This document shows positions 34,555 to 41,489 of a DNA stretch of 51,872 bases, piece by piece. Origin of the DNA: an uncultured Oscillibacter sp. (GTDB lineage: Bacteria > Bacillota > Clostridia > Oscillospirales > Oscillospiraceae). Position 1 is the stretch's first letter. Each line of letters starts with the position of its first letter. A model generated the notes under the pieces. It was not told the origin of the DNA. It worked only from the letters and a program-made list of their open reading frames with translations, and made no database searches. A program made the translations under genes and the position numbers. The stretch spans positions 1 through 51,872 of the forward strand of contig CAMNRF010000007.1 in assembly GCA_946551795.1 (NCBI GenBank), read 5' to 3'.

Positions 34555-36372
34555 ATGAGAGAACCGATCCATGTATTGAAAGGTATCCAGCAAAAAGCAA
34601 TCGACAAAACGTACAAGTTTCAACGGCTATACCGGAATTTGTACAACCCTGAATTCTATCTGCTGGCCTATCAGAATATTGCCAAATCTCAAGGCAGCAT
34701 GACGGCGGGCGCGGATGGAATCACCCTGGACGGAATGAGCATGGCGAGAATTGAAGCCATCATTGCGTCCATCAAAGACCGCAGCTACCAGCCGAAGCCT
34801 GCCCGCCGGACGTATATCAGGAAGAAAAACGGCAAAAAGCGTCCGCTGGGCATCCCCTCCGCAAATGACAGACTGGTGGAAGAAGTCGTGCGTATGCTGC
34901 TTGAAGCCATCTATGAACCGGCATTTTCCAAATACTCTCACGGATTCCGACCCCACCGCAGCTGCCACACAGCGTTAAAGGAAATTCAACTGACTTTTTG
35001 TGGCACAAAGTGGATTATCGAGGGAGACATTCAGGGCTGCTTTGACAGTTTTGACCACCATGTTCTCATTGACCTGCTGCGCAAACGCATCGAGGATGAA
35101 GCCTTTCTCTCCCTGATGTGGAAGTTCCTGAAAGCGGGCTATATGGAGCAGTGGACTTATCACGCAACCCATAGCGGAACACCTCAAGGGTCTGGTATGA
35201 GCCCTATTCTTGCCAATATCTACATGAGCGAGTTAGACCAATTTATCGCACGGAAGATGCTGGAATTCCAAAGGAAGGAGAGTTACCGAAAACCCAGCAA
35301 GGAGTACGAGAAAATACACAGAAAGTACCTGTACTGGATGAAACGCTATAAAGAACTGCGGGATATGGGCCGTTTGGATGAATCGGAGCAGGCTTTGCAG
35401 ACGATGAAATCCTGCCGGAAAATCATGTTTCAGACCAACGGCCACGACCCCTTTGACCCTGATTTCAAGTCCATTCAGTACAACCGATATGCAGATGATT
35501 TTCTTGTTGGGGTCATTGGCTCCAGGCAGGAGGCGGTAAGCCTCAAAGAGCAAATTGCGAATTTTCTGAAAGACCACCTGAAACTGACGCTGTCCATGGA
35601 AAAAACAAAGGTGACCCATTCCAGCCAACGAGTGCGCTACCTCGGCTACGACATTTTTGTCAGCCGGAGCAAAGATACCAAGCGCAGCAAAAACGGAACA
35701 TTGCGCAGAGCATGGTATGGGACGGTGAACCTGCGGATGCCCCATGAAAAATGGCAGTCCAAGCTTCAGGAATACAAAGCCTTCACCATTACGCACGACC
35801 AGCATGGCAAAGAACAGTGGCGAGCCATGCCGCGGCGTTCTCTTGTAAACCGGGAGGACATTGATATTCTGCGAAAATTCAACTCCGAAATCAGCGGGCT
35901 GTATCAATATTACAGGTTAGCGCTGAACGTTTCCACACTGAACAAATTCCTGTATATCATGGAATACAGTATGCTAAAAACCTTTGGCATGAAGTATCGC
36001 GCTAAAGTCAGCAAAATCAAAGAAAAGTATGTCCGAAATGGACACTTTGGCGTGGATTACATGACCAAAGCAGGGCCCAAACGCTGCGAGTTTTATCATG
36101 ACGGATTCCAGATGAACGAGCAAGCCGCGCCCGTTTATGCAGACATCCTCCCAGAGTATAGGAAACGCCAGTGGAGCAACAGCCTTGCTAATCGGCTCAA
36201 AGCGGGAACCTGTGAAATCTGTGGCCTGAAAACGGACAGCATCCTGATTCATCATGTGAAGAAACTGAAAAAGCTCAAAGGCAAAGACATTTACGAGCTC
36301 AAGATGCTGGAAATTCGGAGAAAAACTCTGGCTTTATGCCAAAATTGCTATTTCGATTGCCATAACTGCTGA
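34555..36372 (+). CDS. ltrA: Group II intron reverse transcriptase/maturase with HNH endonuclease
   Basis: A 605-residue intron-encoded protein. The reverse transcriptase domain covers about 50-345: RPLGIPSANDRLVEEVVRMLLEAIYEP, FDHHVLIDLL, GTPQGSGMSPILANIYM, and the catalytic NRYADDFLVG near residue 311. A maturase/X region follows (about 370-530). The C-terminus has an HNH-type zinc nuclease: CEICG near residue 553, then ILIHHVKKL and LCQNC. It should promote intron splicing and retrohoming by nicking target DNA and copying intron RNA into it. All key motifs look intact. Confidence 0.94.
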   Translation: MREPIHVLKGIQQKAIDKTYKFQRLYRNLYNPEFYLLAYQNIAKSQGSMTAGADGITLDGMSMARIEAIIASIKDRSYQPKPARRTYIRKKNGKKRPLGIPSANDRLVEEVVRMLLEAIYEPAFSKYSHGFRPHRSCHTALKEIQLTFCGTKWIIEGDIQGCFDSFDHHVLIDLLRKRIEDEAFLSLMWKFLKAGYMEQWTYHATHSGTPQGSGMSPILANIYMSELDQFIARKMLEFQRKESYRKPSKEYEKIHRKYLYWMKRYKELRDMGRLDESEQALQTMKSCRKIMFQTNGHDPFDPDFKSIQYNRYADDFLVGVIGSRQEAVSLKEQIANFLKDHLKLTLSMEKTKVTHSSQRVRYLGYDIFVSRSKDTKRSKNGTLRRAWYGTVNLRMPHEKWQSKLQEYKAFTITHDQHGKEQWRAMPRRSLVNREDIDILRKFNSEISGLYQYYRLALNVSTLNKFLYIMEYSMLKTFGMKYRAKVSKIKEKYVRNGHFGVDYMTKAGPKRCEFYHDGFQMNEQAAPVYADILPEYRKRQWSNSLANRLKAGTCEICGLKTDSILIHHVKKLKKLKGKDIYELKMLEIRRKTLALCQNCYFDCHNC

Positions 36373-36390
36373 TGCCCATCGTTAGATGGA

Positions 36391-36424
36391 GAGCCGTATA
36401 CTCCGAGAGGGGTACGTGCGGTTC
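36391..36424 (+). ncRNA. Group II intron domain V
   Basis: A 34-nt hairpin with GAGCCGTAT at the 5' arm, a GAGA loop and GTACGTGCGGTTC at the 3' arm, the hallmark catalytic domain of group II introns. Domain VI follows between about 36430 and 36480. Confidence 0.9.
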
Positions 36425-36487
36425 GGAGGGGAGGGAGCCGAAACCTGCCGGGCGCAACCCGGTAAGGCGCGGCTGCCCTTACCCTAT

Positions 36488-36841
36488 TACGTCTCCGAGC
36501 TGCTGGGCAAGGAGACGATCCAGACCCAGACCAGCAGCCAGAGCAAGGGGCGGAACGGTTCTTTCAGCCAGAATTTTCAATCGGCGGGCCGCGAATTGCT
36601 CACGCCGGATGAAGTGCGGATGCTGGACAACCGCCTCGCCCTGGTCCTGATCCGGGGCGAGGCTCCGGTCATTGACGCCAAGTACGATCTCATGCGCCAC
36701 CCCAACATCAAGCGGACCGCCGACGGCGGGGCCGCCCCCTATACCCACAGCGCCCGCTGCCTCTACGCCGCGGACGACCTGAACTTCACCTTTACATCCC
36801 TGGACGATATTGAAATCTTTGAAGATATGGAGGAATCTTGA
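36488..36841 (+). CDS. virD4: VirD4/TraG coupling protein, 3' exon
   Basis: The remaining 117 codons plus stop of the coupling protein: YVSELLGKETIQTQTSSQS, then SAGRELLTPDEVRML and GEAPVIDAKYDLMRHPNIK, ending DIEIFEDMEES. The frame is in phase with the 5' exon once the intron is removed, giving a 583-residue product of normal length. A functional coupling protein, and so conjugation, depends on splicing or on an intron-free copy. Confidence 0.88.
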   Translation, partial: YVSELLGKETIQTQTSSQSKGRNGSFSQNFQSAGRELLTPDEVRMLDNRLALVLIRGEAPVIDAKYDLMRHPNIKRTADGGAAPYTHSARCLYAADDLNFTFTSLDDIEIFEDMEES

Positions 36842-36843
36842 AT

Positions 36844-37212
36844 ATGAAAAAGTATCTTTTCCGCAGCACCCATTCCCACGCGAATCTGACCCGCCAGCAG
36901 ATCCGGCGGAACCGGGAGGCCCGCCGCCTCTACTTCTCCGCCGTTCTGATCCTGGCCTTCTGCGCCGCGCTGACGGTCCCGGCCTTCGCCGCCGGGTCCG
37001 ATCCTCTCACCATCGTCAACAACCTGTCCGACTTCATCTTCTCCATCATCAAGGCCCTGGGCATCATCATCCTGGGCTGGGGGATCGTGCAGGTGGGCAT
37101 GAGCTTCCAGTCCCACGACGCCAGCCAGCGGACCCAGGGCTTCCTCTGCCTGTTCGGCGGCTTGATGATCGCCTTTGCCAAGGAAATCCTGGGCGTGATC
37201 GGCGTGGTATGA
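36844..37212 (+). CDS. Maff2-family mobile element membrane protein
   Basis: A 122-residue protein. A basic N-terminus is followed by two hydrophobic helices (about 33-50 and 68-85) and a third near the C-terminus (GFLCLFGGLMIAFAKEILGVIG). The region GIIILGWGIVQVGMSFQSHDASQRTQGF is characteristic of Maff2 proteins found next to virD4 in Clostridia ICEs, which may be VirB2-like channel or pilus subunits. ATG 36844 (GGAGG 10 bases upstream) is preferred over an overlapping TTG at 36838. Confidence 0.82.
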   Translation: MKKYLFRSTHSHANLTRQQIRRNREARRLYFSAVLILAFCAALTVPAFAAGSDPLTIVNNLSDFIFSIIKALGIIILGWGIVQVGMSFQSHDASQRTQGFLCLFGGLMIAFAKEILGVIGVV

Positions 37213-37238
37213 ATTATCCCGGAACGAAAAAGGGAATT

Positions 37239-37257
37239 GCGTCTCATCGTGAGACGC
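37239..37257. repeat. Dispersed-palindrome site in the TrbL leader
   Basis: GCGTCTCAT-C-GTGAGACGC, with symmetry extending to GAATT/AATTC on both sides, so the whole palindrome covers 37234-37262. It begins 26 bp after the Maff2 stop. Confidence 0.8.
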
Positions 37258-37271
37258 AATTCTTGGGTCCC

Positions 37272-37376
37272 CGCTCAAAACCCAGCGAAGCGGTTTTGAG
37301 TGGGAGAGGAGGAGCAAAGAAATGAAGCGTAGTTTTCGCCGTCAGGCGGAAACGGAGCGGAATGGATTTCGCTCCG
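37272..37376 (+). promoter_or_regulatory. Hairpin-rich leader of the TrbL-VirB4 gene block
   Basis: Three hairpins follow the palindrome: CTCAAAACC/GGTTTTGAG (37274-37282/37292-37300), TTCGCC/GGCGGAA (about 37336-37352) and CGGAGCG/CGCTCCG (37353-37359/37370-37376). The last ends two bases before the perfect GAGGAGGTGAT ribosome site of the TrbL gene. The leader also holds a 25-codon ORF. This layout suggests translational or attenuation control of the channel genes (inference). Confidence 0.5.
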
Positions 37377-37399
37377 ACGAGGAGGTGATTTTCAATTAG
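37322..37399 (+). CDS. 25-residue leader ORF overlapping the TrbL start
   Basis: ATG 37322 follows GAGGAGGAGC and encodes MKRSFRRQAETERNGFRSDE then EVIFN. Its TAG (37397-37399) overlaps the ATT start of the TrbL/VirB6 gene in the sequence ATTAG. It is basic and has no hydrophobic segment. Its own strong ribosome site and the stop-start overlap argue for translational coupling rather than a functional peptide. Not recognised. Confidence 0.5.
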   Translation: MKRSFRRQAETERNGFRSDEEVIFN

Positions 37400-38234
37400 C
37401 GACAACTGGATCGTAAGCATCCTGGAAAGCGCCCTGACGGACTGGAACGGCAAGCTGTCTGAGATATGGACCCTGCTGACGCAGACGCCGCAGAGCTTTA
37501 AGGGCGGCGACATTTGGACCGCCGTCTCCGGCATCCACACCGCCATGGTAGGTGTTGGCTACGGCCTCCTGGTCCTGTTCTTCGCCATGGGCATTTTCCA
37601 GAGCGCCGCCAGCTTTCGGGATTTCCAGCGCCCGGAGTTTGCTTTGCGGCATTTCATCCGCTTCATTCTGGCAAAGGTAGCCGTGGGGAGCTGCATGGAG
37701 ATCATGACCGCCATTTTCAGCGTATGCGGCGGGATCGTGGCGACGGTCATGAGCGGCATGGGCGGCTCCGTCTCCACGGCGGCCACATTGCCCAGCGAGA
37801 TCGTGACGGCCATAGAGGGCCTGGGCCTCCTGGAGAGCATTCCCTTGTGGCTGGTGTCCCTGCTGGGCAGCCTGTTCATTACCGTGATGTCCTTTATCCT
37901 GCTGCTGACGGTGTATGGACGGTTCTTCCGGCTCTATATGTTCACGGCCCTCGCGCCCCTGCCTCTGGCCTCCTTCGCCGGGGAGGGCACCGCCGCCAGC
38001 GGCAAGGCGTTCCTTAAAAGCTATATCGGCGTCTGCATGGAAGGGGCTGTCATCGTCCTGGCCTGCCTGATCTACTCCGCGTTCCTCTCCAGCAGCAGCC
38101 CCGCCGTGGACAGCAGCTTACCCGCCGTGACTATGGCGTGGCAGTACATTGGACAGTTAATTTTCAATATGCTGATCCTCACGGGGCTGGTGAAGGGAGC
38201 GGACCGGATCGTGAAGGAGATGTTGGGCTTATAG
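37395..38234 (+). CDS. TrbL/VirB6-like mating channel membrane protein (ATT start)
   Basis: A 279-residue polytopic protein with five or more hydrophobic helices, including MVGVGYGLLVLFFAMGIFQ, a LVSLLGSLFITVMSFILLLTVYG pair and a C-terminal QLIFNMLILTGLVKGADRIVKE. It matches TrbL/VirB6-type channel components of Clostridia ICEs. The frame is open from a TGA at 37386, and the only initiation-like codon near the perfect AGGAGGTGA site is ATT 37395. The next ATG (37545) has no ribosome site and would lose 50 coherent residues. Non-canonical initiation is therefore likely. Confidence 0.75.
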   Translation: MSDNWIVSILESALTDWNGKLSEIWTLLTQTPQSFKGGDIWTAVSGIHTAMVGVGYGLLVLFFAMGIFQSAASFRDFQRPEFALRHFIRFILAKVAVGSCMEIMTAIFSVCGGIVATVMSGMGGSVSTAATLPSEIVTAIEGLGLLESIPLWLVSLLGSLFITVMSFILLLTVYGRFFRLYMFTALAPLPLASFAGEGTAASGKAFLKSYIGVCMEGAVIVLACLIYSAFLSSSSPAVDSSLPAVTMAWQYIGQLIFNMLILTGLVKGADRIVKEMLGL

Positions 38235-38776
38235 GGAAAAAGTACAATGTCATTTATGCCGACCCTCCCTGGAGCTACCGGGTATGGAGCTGCGGCGGGC
38301 TGGCAGAGAGCCACTATCCCACCATGACCATGGAGGACATCAAGGCCCTGCCTGTCTCCGAGCTGGCCGCCGGTGACTGCGCCCTGTTCCTCTGGATCAC
38401 CATGCCCATGCTCTGCGAGGCGTGGGGCGTGATGGAGGCATGGGGCTTTTCCTACAAGACCGCTGCTTTCGTCTGGATCAAGCTGAATCAGAAGGCAGAC
38501 AGCGTGTATTGGGGCATGGGCCACTGGACCAGAGCCAACGCGGAATTGTGCCTGCTGGCGACCAGGGGGACCCCGCGCCGCCAAGCGAAGAATATCCACC
38601 AAGTCATCCTCTCCCGCATTGAGGAACACAGCAAGAAGCCGGAGGAGGCCCGGCGGCGCATTGAAGCCCTGATGGGAGACGTGCCCCGCGTGGAGCTGTT
38701 TGCCCGCCGCCCCGCCCCCGGCTGGGACGTTTGGGGGAATGAGGTGGACAGCACCATTGACTGGATCAAAACTTGA
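38231..38776 (+). CDS. MT-A70 family DNA adenine-N6 methyltransferase
   Basis: The protein carries the MT-A70 motif YNVIYADPPWSYRVW near its start and TRGTPRRQAKNIHQVI, then EARRRIEALMGDVPRVELFARR near its end. The DPPW motif is the catalytic site for N6-adenine methylation. The start is unusual: no ATG, GTG or TTG lies in frame between a GTG at 38138, which would overlap TrbL by 97 bp, and the DPPW motif. ATA 38231 overlaps the TrbL TAG (ATAG) with GGAG upstream and gives a normal N-terminus GKKYNVIYADPPW. It probably modifies ICE DNA against restriction. Confidence 0.8.
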   Translation: MGKKYNVIYADPPWSYRVWSCGGLAESHYPTMTMEDIKALPVSELAAGDCALFLWITMPMLCEAWGVMEAWGFSYKTAAFVWIKLNQKADSVYWGMGHWTRANAELCLLATRGTPRRQAKNIHQVILSRIEEHSKKPEEARRRIEALMGDVPRVELFARRPAPGWDVWGNEVDSTIDWIKT

Positions 38777-38789
38777 AACGAGGTGAGCT

Positions 38790-39137
38790 ATTATCGAAAT
38801 TAAAATTCCCAAAGAAGTCCGCCAGCACAAGGAGACCATCTTCTTTGGCCTCTCCACCCGGCAATTCTTCTGTGCCGTGGCCGCCGTAGGGATCGCCGTG
38901 GCCGTCTACCTGGGCCTGGGCCCTGTGCTCGGCCAGGAGACCGCGAGCTGGCTCTGCGTCCTGGCTGCCGCGCCCATGGCTGTGGCCGGGTTCTTCAGCT
39001 ACAACGGCCTGACCCTGGAGCAATTCGCCTGGGCCTTCCTCAAGTCCGAGCTGCTATGCGCCGGAGGACGGCGGTTCGTCTCTGAAAACTTCTACTACAC
39101 CATACTGCACCGAAAGGAGGCCATAGATTTTGATTAA
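38790..39137 (+). CDS. PrgI-family conjugation membrane protein (ATT start)
   Basis: A 115-residue protein beginning IEIKIPKEVRQHKETIFFGLSTRQ, the hallmark start of PrgI proteins, followed by two transmembrane helices (about 28-48 and 52-72) and a soluble C-terminus. PrgI is a VirB3-like channel component that partners VirB4. A TGA at 38784 closes the frame upstream, leaving ATT 38790 (GAGGTGAGCT just before) or ATC 38793 as the only possible starts. It overlaps the VirB4 start by 8 bp. Confidence 0.82.
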   Translation: MIEIKIPKEVRQHKETIFFGLSTRQFFCAVAAVGIAVAVYLGLGPVLGQETASWLCVLAAAPMAVAGFFSYNGLTLEQFAWAFLKSELLCAGGRRFVSENFYYTILHRKEAIDFD

Positions 39138-41457
39138 AGCCCTTTCCGCCGCCAACAAGAGCGAGCGGGACAAGTTCAAGATACCCCGCAGCGTCCAGCA
39201 GTCCATCCCCGTCAAATGCGTCTACGCAGACGGCATTTGGCTGGTTGGCCGCAAGCACAGCCGGACCTGGCGCTTTTCCGATGTCAACTACGCCGCCGCG
39301 TCCGAGGATGACCGGCGGGGCATCCTCCTCTCCTACGGCGGTGTCCTGAACAGCCTGCCCACGGACGCCGCCGCCAAAATCACCATCATCAACCGCCGCC
39401 TCAACCCCGTGGACTTCCAGCGCACCATTTTGATGAAGGAGCGGGGGGACGGCCTGGACCAATACCGCCGGGAATCCAACCGCATCCTCACCCAGCGGGC
39501 GGCGGAGAGCAACAATCTGGTCCAGGAGAAGTACATCACCCTCTCCATCCCCCAGCGGAAGATCGAGGAAAGCCGGGCCTACTTCCGCCGGGTGGACGCC
39601 AACCTCTCCAAGAGCTTCGGACGCCTAGACAGCGGCGCCCGGCCCGTCTCCACCCATGACCGGCTCCGTATCCTCCACGACTTCTTCCGCCCCGGCGAGG
39701 AACAATACTTCACCTTCGACCAGTCCGCCGCCGTCCGCCGGGGCCTGGATTTCCGGGACCTGATCTGCCCGGACGGGCTGCGGTTCCGGGCCGGATATTT
39801 TGAGATGGGGGACAAGGTTGGCCGGGTGCTGTTCCTCAAGGATTACGCCAGCTACATCAAGGACAGCATGATCGCCGACCTCTCCGACTTCTCCCGGAAC
39901 CTCATGCTGTCCATCGACATCCTACCCATTCCCACCGACGAGGCCGTGAAGGAGATTCAAGGCCGTATCCTGGGCATCGAGACGGACATTACCCGCTGGC
40001 AGCAGCGCCAGAACGACAAGAACAATTTCACCGCCACGGTCCCCTACGATCTGGAACAGCTCCGGGGCGAGGCCAAGGAATTTCTCTCCGACCTCACCGA
40101 GCGGGACCAGCGCATGATGTTTGCCGTGGTGACGCTGGTGCATATCGCGGACAGCCTGGAGCAGTTGGACGCCGACACGGAAACGCTGCTGTCCATTGGC
40201 CGGGAACACCTCTGCCAGTTCTCCATATTGCGCTACCAGCAGGAGGACGGATTGAACACCGTCCTGCCCTACGGCCTGCGCCGGGTGAAGGCCCTGCGGA
40301 CCCTCACCACCGAGAGCGCCGCCGTCCTCATGCCCTTCCGGGTCCAGGAGATACAGGACCCCGGCGGCCTGCCCTACGGCGTCAACGCCATCTCCAAGAA
40401 TCTGCTGATCTGCGACCGCAAGCGCCTAATCTCTCCCCACGCCTTCTACTTGGGCGTCTCCGGCTCCGGCAAGTCCATGGCGATGAAATCCACCGTGGAA
40501 AACGTGGCCCTGGCGACCAATGACGACATTATTATCATCGACGCCGAGCGGGAGTATGGTCCCCTGGCCCGCGCCCTGGGCGGAGAAGTCATTGAAATCT
40601 CGCCCCACAGCAAGCACCATATCAATCCTCTGGAAGTGACGGAGGACTACGGGGACGGGGAAAACCCCGTTGCCATGAAGTCCGAGATCATCACCAGCAT
40701 TTTGGAACAGCAGATGGGCGTGGGGCGGCTCACCGGCAGTCACAAATCCATCATTGACCGCTGCACCGCCAACGTCTACCAGACCTATTTCAGCAGCCGG
40801 GGAAAGGCTCCCATGCCCCTGCTGACAGACTGGCGGAACGAGGTGATCCGGCAGGTGGACCCGGAGGCCCGGGAGATCGCCCTGGCCGCCGAACTGATCA
40901 CCGAGGGCAGCTTAAACGTGTTCGCCCACCCTGGCAACGTCAACATGGACAGCCGGATCGTGGTCCTGGACCTCTACGAGATGGGAGAACAGCTCCGGCC
41001 CACGGCCCTGGTCGTCACCCTGGAGGCCATCCAGAACCGCGTCATGGAGAACCGGAAGCGGGGGAAGTACACCTGGGTATTCCTGGACGAAGTGTACTTG
41101 TACTTCAAATACCACTACTCCGGGGAATTTCTCTACCGGGCCTGGAAACGGTTCAGAAAATACGCCGCGCCCATGACGGCGGCCACGCAGAATATTGAGG
41201 AATGTCTGAAATCCGAGACGGCCCGCCTCATGCTGGCGAACTCCGAATTTCTGCTGCTGTTCAATCAGGCCGCCACGGACCGGGCGGAGCTGGCGAAGCT
41301 CCTGCATATCTCCGACACGCAGATGGGCTACATCACCAACGCCGAGGCAGGCCATGGTCTCCTGCGGATCGGCGGCTCCCTGGTGCCCTTCTCCAATACC
41401 ATTCCCAAGGACACGGAGCTCTACCGGCTCATGTCCACCACTCCCGGCGAGGGATGA
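39130..41457 (+). CDS. virB4: VirB4-family conjugation ATPase
   Basis: A 775-residue ATPase that powers assembly and transfer through the mating channel. It begins at TTG 39130, nine bases after GGAGG. The N-terminal half (about 1-400) is the VirB4/TraE domain. Walker A GVSGSGKSMAMKS lies near residue 441, DIIIIDAEREYGPLA follows, and Walker B YTWVFLDEVYLYF is near 648. The motif ATQNIEECLKSETARLMLANSEFLLLFNQ is typical. It overlaps PrgI by 8 bp, as in related ICEs. All motifs look intact. Confidence 0.93.
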   Translation: MIKALSAANKSERDKFKIPRSVQQSIPVKCVYADGIWLVGRKHSRTWRFSDVNYAAASEDDRRGILLSYGGVLNSLPTDAAAKITIINRRLNPVDFQRTILMKERGDGLDQYRRESNRILTQRAAESNNLVQEKYITLSIPQRKIEESRAYFRRVDANLSKSFGRLDSGARPVSTHDRLRILHDFFRPGEEQYFTFDQSAAVRRGLDFRDLICPDGLRFRAGYFEMGDKVGRVLFLKDYASYIKDSMIADLSDFSRNLMLSIDILPIPTDEAVKEIQGRILGIETDITRWQQRQNDKNNFTATVPYDLEQLRGEAKEFLSDLTERDQRMMFAVVTLVHIADSLEQLDADTETLLSIGREHLCQFSILRYQQEDGLNTVLPYGLRRVKALRTLTTESAAVLMPFRVQEIQDPGGLPYGVNAISKNLLICDRKRLISPHAFYLGVSGSGKSMAMKSTVENVALATNDDIIIIDAEREYGPLARALGGEVIEISPHSKHHINPLEVTEDYGDGENPVAMKSEIITSILEQQMGVGRLTGSHKSIIDRCTANVYQTYFSSRGKAPMPLLTDWRNEVIRQVDPEAREIALAAELITEGSLNVFAHPGNVNMDSRIVVLDLYEMGEQLRPTALVVTLEAIQNRVMENRKRGKYTWVFLDEVYLYFKYHYSGEFLYRAWKRFRKYAAPMTAATQNIEECLKSETARLMLANSEFLLLFNQAATDRAELAKLLHISDTQMGYITNAEAGHGLLRIGGSLVPFSNTIPKDTELYRLMSTTPGEG

Positions 41458-41460
41458 AAT

Positions 41461-41479
41461 AAATCCCACGGTGAGACGC
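41461..41479. repeat. Dispersed-palindrome site between VirB4 and cytosine methylase
   Basis: AAATCCCAC-G-GTGAGACGC begins four bases after the VirB4 stop and ends 10 bases before the methylase ATG. Confidence 0.75.
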
Positions 41480-41489
41480 GAATCGCAGT

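Larger units (their letters stand above)
33948..36487 (+). mobile_element. Group II intron inserted in virD4
   Basis: A 2540-nt intron. The 5' end is GTGCGCACG, the consensus group II start. A 34-nt domain V lies at 36391-36424, and the intron ends ACCCTAT immediately before the resumed virD4 frame. Precise removal joins codon AAA (33945-33947) to TAC (36488) and restores the conserved coupling-protein sequence STHK-YVSELLG. TTTATG at 34160-34165 is complementary to the 5' exon end CATAAA and could be EBS1. A 605-residue reverse transcriptase is encoded inside. Base composition is more AT-rich than its surroundings, consistent with recent entry. Confidence 0.92.
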
